The notes under the pieces are model-generated. The model saw only the letters and a program-made list of their open reading frames with translations, was not told the DNA's origin and did no database searches. The position numbers and the translations under genes are program-made. A stretch of 64,000 bases of DNA, taken from the NCBI RefSeq assembly GCF_029633865.1, contig NC_079211.1, positions 144,618,998 to 144,682,997 on the forward strand, written 5' to 3'. Positions 46,798 to 58,651 of the stretch are shown here, one piece after another; positions within the stretch are counted from its first letter, which is position 1; each line of letters begins with the position of its first letter. Source of the stretch: Lampris incognitus (taxonomy: Eukaryota > Chordata > Actinopteri > Lampriformes > Lampridae).

Positions 46798-48322
46798 CAA
46801 GCAGCAATACAAGCATTAACACGGTGCAGAAGCAAACTGGCCATTTTGGGATGTACTGTACGAAACTGTGCCAGTGGGCTGCAGACATCAAACAGAGTGA
46901 AGTGTCCCACCACCTCAATCTGAAACAAAGTGTCTCACACACGACACAGAGGGGAGGAGAGCAGCTCTGTAATAACGATGTGAAACAGGCCCGGCAGCGT
47001 TAACGAGTTGACAGCAGAGTGAAAGAACAGAACCCAGTTCAATAAAACCACAAAAGCCACAAGTCAAGTGAATGCAGTGCTACAGTTTTACCTCCAGGTG
47101 CTTCTTCCTTTTCCGCCCAGGGACTCGGTGACGCGCAGACACCCCGGCGTGGTCTGCCACGCCACAGGCCATATAACAACATTATGGGATGCCGTCTTGC
47201 TCGGCTACCGAGGCACGGTCAATAGTCTCTGCACCGGGCCCGGGGGCCCTGTTTGGCACGCACCTTAAAAGCAGATCCAATAAATACGGAGGGAAACAGG
47301 CCTCGGAGAGACCTTAACAAATATAATCTCCAGATCAATTCTTAAGGGTCCGTGTTGTGCTTTCGCGACGGGGAACGCGTGCGCTCTCTGGTCCACGGTG
47401 CAACACGGGCAGCAGAGTCCTGATCTGTAATTTGGTCGAGACCGGATGACGACACTGCAGCAGTCGGGTCCACTTAGCGATCCCAGCATGCATCGATTTC
47501 CTCGTGCTTCCCTGTGATATAAGATCCATCCATTATCCGAACCACTTATCCCGCTCTCGGGGTCGCGGGGACGCTGGAGCCTACCCCAGCGGTCACTGGG
47601 CGGCAGGCGGGGAGACACCCTGGACGGGTCGCCAGGCCATCGCAAGGCCTGTGATGTAAGATAATGCTTAAAAACACCACCTTCGGGACAGCAATACGCC
47701 CGCACGCTGTCAGAGAAGCACAAATGCTCTGAGGCAGAATCAAACAGTTGTTAATTTCACTGTTGTATGCTTCCGATAGAGTATAAAGTGCAAATGGTGA
47801 CAAATAACGGCGGCAAACCAATGACCGAAACATTTGCTGCCATTTGTCCCCATTTGCACTTCAGCGCTCCGCACTTCATACCCCGTGCGAGGCATAAAAC
47901 ATGAATTAAAGGACTGTTTTGAGTCAACCTTTGAGCAGCTGTGCTTCTTCGACGGCGTGCGGGGCTCCCGTGCCCCCAACACGACTCGGGTCTCGGTGAC
48001 CTGAGAGATCCACGCGCACGGCGAGACAGATGCTCGGTGGCTAATGTTGCTGCGGCAGTGTTTTCCCTCCTTCTGTATGTGCTCGACTTGTGCACGAAAG
48101 GTCAACCCTGTCCATGATTACACCAAAGCCACCAGTCTGATCCTCAACATAGGGAGGGGTAAAGTGGCTCAGGTGAGGCAACATCCTTTTCTCCGGGTGA
48201 TTTAGTACCACTGACAAGCACCGGTGGGGTTTTTTTGTTGCTTCAGCTGCAGGGAATTTTGACATCCAAAGCTCGACGCTGGTAAAATGAGCACGCACTT
48301 CCACCAGCCTCCTGTCATCAGG
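46798..48322. other. Intergenic; contains an L2-type tail fragment at 47,524-47,640
   Basis: At 47,524-47,640 the minus strand shows the tail common to L2-mobilised SINEs (CAGCGTCCCCGCGACCCCGA, GATAAGTGGTTCGGATAATG). The rest is not recognised. Confidence 0.6.
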
Positions 48323-48560
48323 GCGGCACGGTGGCCCAGTGGTTAGCGCTGTCGCCTCACAGCAAGGAGGTCCTGAGTTTGAACCCCGGGGTAGTCCAAC
48401 CTTGGGGGTCATCCCGGGTCGTCCTCTGTGTGGAGTTTGCACGTTCTCCCCGTGTCTATGGTGGGTTGCCTCCAGGTGCTCCGGTTTCCCCCACCATGGA
48501 AAAAGACACACAGGTTAGGGTCAGTACTCCTGTCTGTGCCGTGGGCGGCCGCCCACTGCA
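48323..48560 (+). mobile_element. tRNA-derived SINE (family D), 3'-truncated
   Basis: Head GGGCGGCACGGTGGCCCAGT, B-box-like GTTTGAACCCCGG, then GTTAGGGTCAGTACTCCTGT and a short continuation. The head is shared with family B, while the part after the middle follows the copy at 59,631 rather than the L2 tail. Confidence 0.8.
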
Positions 48561-49670
48561 GAGCATCGTTTCCCTCAAAATCAAAAAGATCCAGATCAGT
48601 TGCTATGGCGATGCAATGCCGTCAGCCGACAGCATCGGACTCCTCACTTTTCACCCGGCACAGGTGACACCCCCCCCCCCACTCATGTCATCCATACGAT
48701 GCAACTTCTCATGCGATGCAAACACAACAAATGCAATTTAGGATTTGATGCTTTAATGGCCTGAACAATAACCAGTATCCATTGCTCCAGCACTGACACA
48801 CTGTACACTTCAAAAACAACTGACCGAGATGATTCACATGACAGAGCAAATATAAAACAGGCAACAAAACAATGAAAGAAAAAATTTCCAACCAACAAAA
48901 TAGAAACTCAAAATCACAGGCTTCAGAGTGCAACCTAAGAACGGCTCTCGTACAGTGAGTGTACTGTCACCGAGAAGGTTCTGGGCTCATACGCATTGTT
49001 ATGAACATAGCCTACACCACAGGAGTGTGTTCATGTGTTTTGAGCTGTCGAAAGCGATTTGACTTTTCCTGGTGTGCAACATAGCTCGACAGTATATAGT
49101 AACTCCCACTGAGCCCTGAGTTGTGTCTCTCTTTTTAAACAACAGCTCTGTTCCTTGGATTCATATGGAGTCTGAGAACTACGTAGGGAACACATACAAG
49201 CAGCATTTCTCTACACAGAATGAAGCTAAAACAAACACAATGCAGACAACTATCAAATAAATATAATCAAACTGTGGCTCCCTTTGCAGGGTTTTCAATA
49301 TTTTGTTCCATTAGCAAATAAAAATAGTATTTACCTTCAATTTCAAGCCAGCGTGGTAAATTATGAAAATAAAAAAAAGTTGCTGACAGTGTCAGTGGAT
49401 TATGTTGATTTACTCTAATTATCTGGTACATGTCAAAAATAATCATCACGCTGTAAAAGTTGTGAAGATATTTTACTACAAGCATCTTAGGTCTCCAGTG
49501 AGGGTAAACTGTAGATTAAATAAATTACCAGTCGAAAATCATGACAACTTTGGCCTTTGCAAATGAAACACAAATTTAGCCACAGTGTGTGCAGCTGGAG
49601 CTTATGATCCAAAACAAAACAGCTATTCAGATTTTTGTTCCTGTTTTTTTTCCTTCAGAAAATAGCATTT
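48561..49670. other. Intergenic, AT-rich, nothing recognised
   Basis: No element ends and no protein-like frame. Confidence 0.5.
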
Positions 49671-49678
49671 ACAAGGAC

Positions 49679-50300
49679 CAGTGGCGGCTGGTGCTACAAA
49701 TTTGTGGGGGGGGGGGGCAATTTACTTAGGCGCAGCCCACCTGACGGCTGCTTTAATGTCCACACAGTCACAGAGTTGTTAAGAAGGACAATGTAGCCTA
49801 TAGACTTTATCAGGGTTCGTAGACGGTGGATGATTGACAGTCGAGACGAGGCGTGGTGGTGGGTGTGAACATGATTGACAGCCACGAGAATTGTCCAATC
49901 ACATTAGATCAAAAAAACATTAAAACAATACCAATTCACTGCCAATAAAAGTGGGAGTGTCTGGGGCGGCACAGAACTGCGCCCCCTGGAAAATTTGAAG
50001 AAACCAATCAGACAGCAGCCTCGGGTCACCTGCTCGCCACAGGTTTGAGGGTTTACATAAGGTATCGTTTGGCCGACGCCCCTCACCCAGGAAGTATATG
50101 TATTCAGACAGAAACCAACCAAACACCATTTGAACCAATATTTAATGGCTGCTGACAGGCGCTCACAGACTGAAAACACTTTTATTTCATCATTATTTGC
50201 ATTATACAACTAAATTATTTTAACATATTCAAGGAGATTTTCATCTCTTGATATTTGAAGGGGCGGCGCCCCAGCGCCCTGCACTGGCCAGCCGCCACTG
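49679..50300. mobile_element. Non-autonomous hAT-type element, 622 bp
   Basis: Ends CAGTGGCGGCTGGTG / CCAGCCGCCACTG; flanking duplication ACAAGGAC (49,671-49,678) / ACAAGGAG (50,301-50,308). It is clearly the same family as 8,030-9,425 but lacks that copy's extra ~770 bp, so it represents the simpler form. Confidence 0.9.
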
Positions 50301-50308
50301 ACAAGGAG

Positions 50309-50629
50309 TGTGATGTGAAAGTGTTGTTAGTCATTCACAGTATAGCCACTTTTGGGATTCTACATTCAAATTAAATGACTGACGAACCATGAACTTCACC
50401 ATGTGGGGAAAAAAATGTCCATTGACTGACTGCTCGCTGGATGTCGTTAGTACGCATCATAATTATTATTATTCACTGTGTTATTCTGGGTCATATTCCC
50501 ATTTAAATATATTAAACAGCAGAGTCTAATTAAAAAAGACCCCATTCTTCCACTGTATGTCAAAACCTCTTCCTAAAAAAACAACTAACCACAACTGTGA
50601 TACAAAGGTAAGAAAAACGGTTAGTTGTA
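50309..50629. other. Intergenic, nothing recognised
   Basis: AT-rich unique-looking sequence. Confidence 0.5.
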
Positions 50630-51332
50630 ATGTTGTGTTCCCACCAAACGCGAAGCCAATTTTCGCCTCGCGTTACTCGCGCGAGTTTGGCCGCAGGATC
50701 AAGTACGCGAACCCGTGACGATCAGCTTTCTGCTCCATTTTCTGACGAAAGAACTCCATATCATAAATTTATTGATTATTTTAGCAAAGTATCACATTCA
50801 TAAGTCATTAGCCATTTCAAACCCCTATTTTTAGTTTTTGAAAATGACACCAAACAATACATTAAGACCATCACTGACTCGAAAAATAAGAAAGCTGTGA
50901 AGACTGTCTATTTTTGCAATCTATTTAATGTCTTTACTTGAAGAGTCCCCCTGGCTCCATTTAAATTGGGCTTTTTTTCTGTTTTATTGTTGCTCGTATT
51001 AACAACTCTGTTGATTGTATTTGTTGTTGTTCTTGTATGAAAGACATATTTGAATACTGAATATTGTATCTTCTATACAACTTGTTTCATAAAAAATATA
51101 CATATTTTCAACTCACGAGATTGCCCACCCCTGCTACAGATAGAGACAAGGGCTTCTACGCAAGACGACTCGAGGTGAAAAGGTGGACAATACGAGGATT
51201 TTTTTCCTTAAATTTATTCGGTGGAACTATATGAAAAGTCTCCGTTAAAAGTCCGGCGAAGAGTACCGTTGCACATTTCAATTTTGAACGTCCTCGGCGC
51301 TTTTTAAGGGGGGAAAAAGTCGTTTGAGACTC

Positions 51333-53149
51333 ATGTTCCAGGTGTGCCTTCTGCTGGTTGTGCTCGCCTCCGTCTACTCGGAGTCGCAGGTGAGGGAGAC
51401 GCTGACGCCCGTGAGGACCACTCAGACCATTTCCATGTCAGCACACCCTGAACACCTTGTCTAATCAGGAGACTCCCAAACTGGCTCGGACTTTGCATTG
51501 ACTGCGGGCGAGGATGATGACGATTATGACACACTGTACGATGATGAAGAGGAGTATGATGAGGGGTTCTCTAGAGCTGGTGATGGAGCAACAACTGTGT
51601 CAAACAGAAATGTGCACATCGAGCAAAACGAGACGATTAGAAATGAACGAACAAGTGAGGAGAGCCTCTTTGACGAGACGGAGCTTCTTGCAGCTCCGAT
51701 TGCGGGTGGGCAGTAGGCCTGATGTTCACCGTGCTGCTCATCCTCCTCCTAATCTATCGCATGATGAAGGATGAAGGCGGCTACGGCCTTGGGAAGGAGC
51801 CCATCTACAAGAAGGCTCCCACCACCGAGATCTAGGTGTGAACCCTTTAACCCAGCTTCAACTCCCAATCCCTCCCTATTCTGGGCCATGCACGAAGCCC
51901 TGCAGTGCCTCCATCGTCGTACCCTTCCCCACGTCTTCCTCCTCTTCCTCTACACACCTGGCCGCATAGTCGGGCTGACGTTATTGTAAGAATTGGAAAA
52001 TGTTTGGCGGTCTTCTTCTGTGGCCAGCACCGAGTGGGGGATGGTGTGTTTTGATGATGCAACCCACGCTTATACCAACTTGTCCTCCCGTCTAGTTGTC
52101 CCGTTTGGTTCATCGTTTTGTAAGTAGATAAACATGTTCCCGTTTTTCCCGTATTAACTGTCAAAATATTCTATGGCCTTCTTTCAGGTTGGGGCGTTTC
52201 CCCCTGCTTTTAAGCTGTTGTATATGTGATTTTTTTTTTTTAAGTTTTATATACACTAGTTCAAGATTTTCAGAAGCAAATCCTTTTGAAATGGTTTTAT
52301 TGTAAGAGTTTCTCCTATCCTTCAGACATGTTTGGTTTGTTTCGAAGCGCTTCGTATTCGTTTTCTTTTATTTTTCATGTGCAGCAGAAAGATTTCTTAT
52401 GTGGTCAATGTTTAAACCGTTCCGTACGTCAGCCTGGGGACGCTGTGCCGATCAGCCATGTTGTTTGCTGCAGACCTGCGTCCGTTACCAGTTAAATTAG
52501 CTTCGGCTACTGAAACAGTGTTTCTCCTCATGGGCAGGAAACCTGCCGTCGTTTCACCAGATCCACGTGTACAAGCTGTCAAGGGGAAGCGGGGCGCCCA
52601 GCTGGCTAACTGCTTTGGGGAAAACTGAACAAAGACGTTCAGCAACCCTGACCAGAATGTACCAATACCTGACCGGTGGTGTAAACTGATGGTTTAATCC
52701 TACGCCCCGGCCCAAAGGCTTCCGTGTGTTACAGTAAATTGGTTGTGCATTTCAAACAACCATCATTGGAGTGATAGGCCCCTCAAATTGAATTAGACCA
52801 AGTTTTTACAGGCACCCCTGATCTCACACACACACACAAGTAAAATCCAGTAATTAATTGATTGATTGATTGACTGATTGATTTTGTCCTTTGTTTTTTC
52901 TGGGAGGGGGTGGAATTCGGCTAGTTTGGCTGTGTCTGACAAGATCTGTTAATCCCTGGAAAGACACGTTGCGGTCCTGGTCTGGCCACCCAGCAGGGGG
53001 AGCTAACTGCTGCTTAAACTGTCTCACGCGCGACATGTCAATCATCCGTGAGCGGGGAAGCCAGTGAATCACTGGTTTCTGCATGCAGGTCCTGGTTTAT
53101 TATTGGAAATAAAGCTATTTTCATGCACATTAACATTAAAAAAAAAAAA
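51333..53149 (+). pseudogene. Processed retropseudogene of syndecan-4
   Basis: From the ATG at 51,333 the frame gives a signal peptide (MFQVCLLLVVLASVYSESQ), then VRET like the vertebrate syndecan-4 start. TAA stops it at 51,462-51,464. The same frame continues with an acidic ectodomain (GEDDDDYDTLYDDEEEYDEG) to LLAAPIAGG. A one-base deletion (about 51,708) shifts the frame before the helix GLMFTVLLILLLIYRMM and the cytoplasmic DEGGYGLGKEPIYKKAPTTE, ending TAG at 51,833. Functional syndecan-4 ends EFYA, the PDZ-binding tail, lost here by a nonsense change at Tyr. Syndecan genes have several introns; here everything is contiguous, with a ~1.3-kb 3' UTR, AATAAA and an A tract at the end. I therefore infer an LINE-mediated mRNA copy. 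The 5' UTR probably begins 100-200 bp before the ATG. Confidence 0.9.
53108..53149 (+). other. Retrocopy polyadenylation signal and poly-A tract
   Basis: AATAAA (53,108-53,113) is followed 24 bases later by twelve A (53,138-53,149). This is the spacing of a genuine mRNA 3' end and marks the right border of the retrocopy. Confidence 0.88.
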
Positions 53150-53282
53150 TTTTTTTTCCAACCTGCGCGAATACGCAAACGACGCGACATTCCCGCACTC
53201 TATTCGCATCTTTGCATCGACTTTATGTGTAATCTCATCGCGCGAAAAAGACTGCTTCACGTCTGGTGTGAACACAACATCA

Positions 53283-53846
53283 TAAAAAGGCACAAATGAG
53301 TTACCGCCACTCCTACAAATAAAAGGTTCAACTAAAAAAAATACAACTCCAATCATAAAAACACTGAAGCCTCGTTCCCGATTACAACACGCATGAATAC
53401 ACGTGGCCTCCTTGGGGCGCGACGCCTCAAGCTAAGTGCAAACGACCAGAGAGGCGACCGAGTAAACGCACAACGGTGAGGAAGTACCGCGGCCACACCG
53501 TTTACCTTGCGGCGCCATCATTAACATGTTAAGATGTACGGCGGTGCCCGCACGTCCGCCCGGCGATGTAAAACCATTATCGTCGTAAAACAAGAGTGGG
53601 CAGTCCCTATTTTTAAAAGACTAAATAAATTTAGAAAACAATAAATCTCTATTACAACAACGATCATCGTTAGTTACTTCCTCGGAGAGTGTAACCGTTT
53701 TAACTCCCAAAATGTGAATACTGGATTATTGAGTATCGGCAAGTCCCGCTGGCGTGGAGTAATGTGAAAGGATAAGGCAGATGTGGTAAAGGGGGGGGAG
53801 GGAGGGGGGGGGACACGGGTTTGTGTCCCGAGAGTCAAACCTGGGG
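53283..53846. other. Presumed slc15a4 3' UTR (minus strand) and intergenic sequence
   Basis: Lies downstream of the slc15a4 stop codon on the minus strand. G-rich tracts at about 53,790-53,812. No polyadenylation signal was assigned with confidence. Confidence 0.5.
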
Positions 53847-53998
53847 TCAAGAGGTGGGCGCACTCTGCCTGTGACTGCCCGCTCTGCCCCTCTGCTTCTC
53901 GTATTTGACGGAGATGATGAGGAAGACCAGCAGGGTGATGCCCTGGATCCCCGCCAGCAGGAAGAAGTAGTAGTGCAGAGAGCAGTCGTTGATGTTAC
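53847..53998 (-). CDS. slc15a4: slc15a4 terminal coding exon (last transmembrane helix and C-terminus)
   Basis: On the minus strand an acceptor CTCTCTCCGCAG (ending 53,999) opens an exon that completes a Gly codon. It then encodes [49 protein letters not shown] and the stop TGA (53,849-53,847), 49 residues. [26 protein letters not shown] is the final helix of SLC15A4 (PHT1), the proton-coupled histidine/oligopeptide transporter of endolysosomes that acts in TLR7-9 and NOD signalling in immune cells. The short basic tail ending -APTS also agrees. No other SLC15A4 exon is visible up to 64,000, so the last intron should exceed 10 kb. The gene is convergent with tmem132c. Confidence 0.93.
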
Positions 53999-55778
53999 CT
54001 GCGGAGAGAGAACACAAGTGCCTTTAGAGAACGTGCAGCCCCTCATCCCGAGACGCCCGCGGGCACAGCAGCGGAGACACGGGGGGGGGGGGGACAGAAT
54101 CCAAATAGCGCTACAAAACAAAAACAAAAAAAAATTCAGCAAAACAACAAAAGGGATGAAAATTGGAAGTTCTCAGAACAAAAGAGACCGCCGCGACGCG
54201 CTCGGCGGCGGTCTCGGTTATCTGCGGCGCAAGAGGGCCGCGACGCCACGGCTCTTTCATTACGACGCGCTGTTCCACATAAAGGAACGTGACTTTAAAA
54301 GGTAAACTGGGATCGACCTGGCAACGTCCTGCGGCGGGTTTGCTCGCTTTGCTCTCCTGTTGGCAAGGCACGAGACGCCGGACGGAAACGAGCGGCGTGT
54401 GGCAGCAGAACGCGGTTCGGTCGGTCCAGATCCAAGACGGGGCTCTTTTCCTCTCCTCGCCGCGGCTGCCACGGGTTCTAAAGGGAGGAAATGGCTGACC
54501 CCGACGCTTCTCTGCTGGTAGGGGGAGGCGGCGGTGATGATGTGTGACTGAAGAATGAGAGAGAGCACAGCAACATGGGCTCTCTGTAGTGATGTGGGCC
54601 AGCGAGCCTTTCATCAGTATTAAAGGACCGTTTCTTTCCCCCGCGGGGACCAGACGCCATGGGGGGGGGGGGGAGAGCAAAAAATATACCGACGCTTCCG
54701 CACCGATTCACTGGAATGAAATACGAGTCGTGCGCCGGCGTGAGGGTGGGCCGGACCAACGGTGACGAACAAACGAATCTGTAGAGAAGGAGAAAGAGAA
54801 CGAAGACAGTGACTCCATGGCGGGAAGGGGGGGGGGGAGCTTTTCAAAAACCTCTTTATTACACGCCGGAGACACGGCAAACCCATTTCACGGACACTCC
54901 ATACCAGCTCGGTGATGCACGAGACCGAAAGAGAACCGAGACTCTCCACGGTGACGGTGGTCGCCACCCGGACACTGCTTGGCCTCCCCCTCGTCACATT
55001 TTCTATTTCTACACCTTATAAAGCCATATAAGTTTGTCATGGTTTTAATGTTATATCCTTCCCTCACTAAGATGTGCGACTACATTATTTTTACATGGGG
55101 ATGGCGGTCGCGTGGCTCGGGTCCTGGGCTGCGCCGCTGGCGTCTGGTCACTGCTTGGCATCCTCCTCATCATATTCTTAATATATCTTATAATCCCAAT
55201 ATAATTCTGTTATCCTCTTTCAGTGTTGTGTTGTGTAAACACAACATCCACTGCACGTTGCGCGTCTTGGGAGAGAGATCCCTCCTCTCTCCCCGAGGTT
55301 TCTTCCTATTTTCTCTCCCTGTTGAAGGTTTTTTTTTTTTTAGGAGGTTGTTCCTTATCCGATGAGCGGGTCTAAGGACAGGATGTTGTGTTGCTGTAAC
55401 GCCCCCTGAGGCACATTTGTAAGTTGTGACATTGGGCTACACAAATCAACTTGACTTGACTGAAAAGGCCATCAACAGCACTGCCGGTGTGCTCTCGAAG
55501 CATCACGGCTGCTCTTAAGGGCGTGTTTATACCGAAGGTGTCGGTTTCTAATCAAACCTGTGACCCTGTGGTCTCGTGTCCTATCTCAGCGGTCTGACGG
55601 CTAGCTCGGGGAGGCCGTCATCCTCATCACCATCAGCATCATCATCATCACCATCACTACGAACCCTTTTGTAACGCGGGTAGTCGATGGAAAACATTCT
55701 TACTTCCTGTCCCAGCTCGGAAGGAGAGTCGTAGAAGGACGGACAGCGGACTGAACACTTTTCTTTTTCCAATGACTT
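53999..55778. other. slc15a4 last intron (minus strand), nothing further recognised
   Basis: Contains G homopolymers at about 54,080-54,092, 54,661-54,673 and 54,826-54,837. The penultimate slc15a4 exon was looked for and not found. Confidence 0.6.
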
Positions 55779-56087
55779 TCCCCTTTTTTCTCCCCAGTTG
55801 TACCCGGCCAATTGCCCTATTTTCCGAGCCGTCCCGGTCACTGCTCCATCCCCTCTGCCGATCGGGGGGGGGGGGGCTGCAAACTACTACATGCCTCCTC
55901 CGATACATGTGGAGTCGCCAGCCGCTTCTTTTCACCTGACAGTGAGGAGTTTCGCCAGCTATAACATAGGCCGTGTTATCGGTTTATAACCCCCTTGAAA
56001 GATCTAATTAATATTCACCTGTCTGTGCTGATTGGTTGAGCGTGAATACTGTCGTCATACAGAAGAAACCCTCCGTCTCTTCTGCGA

Positions 56088-56123
<36 letters not shown>

Positions 56124-56594
56124 CTAACCCATGCTGCCTTCCCTTCTGACGCCGATGGCTAACGTTAGCTACTGAGAAACGTGAGATTTTTAAACCAGCC
56201 ATGACCGCTACAACGAGCAATCACCCACCGTCTCTTCTGTATGACGACAGTATTCGTACTCAACCAATCGTAGCACAGACAGACGAATATTAATTAGATC
56301 TTTCAAGGGGGTTATAAACCTATAACAGGGCCTAAGTTATACCTGAGTTTCGCCGGGGGGACGTAGCGCGTGGGAGGATCACGCTACCCCCCCCCCAAAC
56401 AGGCGCCCCCGACCGGCCAGAGGAGGCGCTAGTGCAGCGACCAGGACACACACCCACATCCGGCTTCCCACCCGCAGACGCGGCCAATTGTGTCTGTGGG
56501 GACGCCCGACCAAGCTGCAGGTAACACGGGGATTCGAACCGCCGATCCCCGTGTTGGTAGGCAGCGGAATAGACCGCCACGCCGCCCGGATGCC
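55779..56594 (-). mobile_element. SINE family A, minus strand, split by a MITE
   Basis: The tail half lies at 55,779-55,956 and the head half at 56,345-56,594 (B-box GATTCGAACCG inverted, head AATAGACCGCCACGCCGCCC). The intervening 388 bp are a DNA element whose target duplication is SINE sequence. Confidence 0.9.
55957..56344. mobile_element. 388-bp foldback DNA element with ~115-bp inverted repeats and 10-bp target duplication
   Basis: Left arm AG(C)TATAACATAGGCC... and right arm (inverted AGGTATAACTTAGGCC...) match over about 115 bp, including TTTATAACCCCCTTGAAAGA and ATACTGTCGTCATACAGAAG. The middle holds a (GA)n tract (about 56,092-56,119). Flanks are exact copies of GAGTTTCGCC (55,947-55,956 and 56,345-56,354). 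Long inverted repeats plus a 9-10-bp duplication suggest a Mutator-like element; this classification is inference. Confidence 0.88.
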
Positions 56595-58138
56595 CAGACC
56601 GAACGCGTCATCACTCCCTCCATGCAGAAAAGTCTCGTGGTATCGGCCAGTGACCGTAGTAGTGGGGGTGTTTAGTGTCTTGCTAAGAGGCAGCCGGTGA
56701 CGGCGTTATATACTAACTTCAAGTTTTAGTCCTGTGGGTCCAGACTCAAACCAGCAGCGTCCCAGTCAAAAGGTACAACACGTGCTCCAAACATAACCAA
56801 AACTGAAGCCCTGCTGCCAAAATCGGAAGGTGCCGTCACTCCCAAACTGGCTGACAGGTGTTTTGAAACAAGGACTCGACAGAACCACAACTTCATGTGT
56901 GTTTCTAGACGGTTGTTTACATCAGTAACGCTCAGAAACGATGGGAGCAAAACGGGTCCACCTTTTCAAATGCAGTTGAGAGGAACAACACCAGGCTTAT
57001 TTCCAATCTAAAAACGCTTCAGATATGTACGTAAATATACCTCAGTTTCATATAGTCAAATAAACCAAACACTGGGCCTTTAACCTTCATCGTACCCTTC
57101 CCCACACCAGCGCTGCAGTGTTGCTGGGCTGGGCTGCTTTAGCAGGGAGCCCTGGAGGAGCGCTTCGAACAAATCCTGTTTTCTCCTGCCAGGGTTTAAA
57201 TATGAAGGGCGAAGAAGAAAACCACTCTCAATCATGCCTGTTTACACATGAACAATGGGAGCAATTGTGTCGGCATTAGAGCAGCTTTTCACCCCTGACC
57301 ATGCAGAGCCGTTTGGTCGACTCTGTAACCTTCTCGGTGTGATGGAGCCGTGTAGCCGTGCTAATGCGCTGCTAAGAGCCGAGACACTGTGAGGCTTTGC
57401 AAGGCAAACTACTCAAACGAGGTTGTTTTTTTTCTTCTTTTCTTTCCTAAAGCGTAGTTGAGCAAAATGCCCTCCGTTGATTTAAAAGCCCCACTGCCAG
57501 GCATACTTTTAACAATTTATAACAACACAATGACACAACAGCGGTACCGGTAGTCTACATCCTGCATTATCTTCAAATGGGGAAAATCTGAAAGCCCTGG
57601 TGCAATCTGCTGTCAGAGAAAGCCACCTATTAGGGTCTGCATGTGGGACTGTCACACCGCATAAAGAGGCAGGAAAGGAAAAGCAGGTTTGAATTTAATT
57701 GGATAAGGGGGGCAATTCTCCAGAAGTTCCCCCGGTTCCCATGGTGGTGCGAGGAGGACGAGAAAGAGTACAGAGAGCGGGGTCTGACAGCCCAGGGACT
57801 CCCAACACCTCAGACTAATTACACCTGTCCCTTCAGAGTCCGCAGTACCTTGGGGTCAAGATGACGCCTGTAGACTTAACACGGGATTTCTTCACATTTT
57901 CAGTTTATTGTAGATCTTAATTTCGCTACCGGAGCTGAAGTGAGTTCAACATCTTGTACATATCCACTGTTACACTTTTAGCCAGGGCTCAACAGTAAAG
58001 CGCCAGATGCCCAACACAATTTATTTTCACAACGGACCAATCAAACGCACAATGTCAACGGCCTGGTGGGCCGGTCATTAACACTGATTAGGTGTAAACT
58101 GAAAATACCTCCGACACGCATTTTAACAATGTAAAGCG
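56595..58138. other. Intronic/intergenic, nothing recognised
   Basis: A 73-codon open frame at 57,643-57,864 (WWCEEDEKEYRERG) has no similarity I recognise and no splice context I trust. Confidence 0.5.
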
Positions 58139-58149
58139 TTCCCAAACCA

Positions 58150-58509
58150 TCCACCCATCCATCCATTACCCAAACCGCTTACCCTGCTCTCGGGGTCGCG
58201 GGGATGCTGAAGCCTATCCCAGCAGTCACTGGGTGACAGGCGGGGAGACACGGACCATCACAGGGCCCACACACATTCACACCTAGGGACAACTTAGTAC
58301 GGCCGAGTCACCTGACCTACATGTCTTTGGACTGAGGGAGGAAACCGGAGCACCCGGAGGAAACCCACGCAGACACGGGGAGAACATGCAAACTCCACAC
58401 AAGAGGACGATCCAGGACGACCCCCCAAGGTCGGACTACCCCGGGGCTCGAACCCAGGACCTATTTACTGTGAGGTGACTGCCCTAACCACTGTGCCACC
58501 GTGCCGTCA
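58150..58509 (-). mobile_element. SINE family B, minus strand, with perfect target duplication
   Basis: Reverse complement of the 24,247 copy: (ATCC)n and L2-type tail at left, tRNA-like head at right. Flanked by TTCCCAAACCA at 58,139-58,149 and 58,510-58,520, an exact 11-bp duplication. Close to full length. Confidence 0.92.
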
Positions 58510-58520
58510 TTCCCAAACCA

Positions 58521-58620
58521 GTTTCCCCAATATAACATTTAGCTGTGTTAACGTTATTGGCTCTGTCGTTTACAAGTTCCTCTCATGTCTGCCTGTAGGT
58601 AAGTCAGTCAGCCAGTTAGT

Positions 58621-58651
<31 letters not shown>

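Larger units (their letters stand above)
50630..53282. mobile_element. Possible older DNA transposon split by the syndecan-4 retrocopy
   Basis: The left end ATGTTGTGTTCCCACCAAAC (50,631) matches the inverse of the right end GTGTGAACACAACAT (about 53,281), both followed by GCGAAG/GTGAAGC and CpG-rich sequence. This is the look of a fish MITE with TGTTGTGTTCACACCA ends. Only the outer ~100-450 bp on each side belong to it; the middle is the retrocopy. No clear target duplication. Confidence 0.5.

Noticed and set aside
54111..54680. 189-codon minus-strand frame upstream of the slc15a4 terminal exon
   Set aside because: No similarity to transporter helices, includes homopolymer runs, and lies in the intron.
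57643..57864. 73-codon plus-strand frame (WWCEEDEKEYRERG)
   Set aside because: No recognised similarity and no convincing splice sites; left as unannotated sequence.
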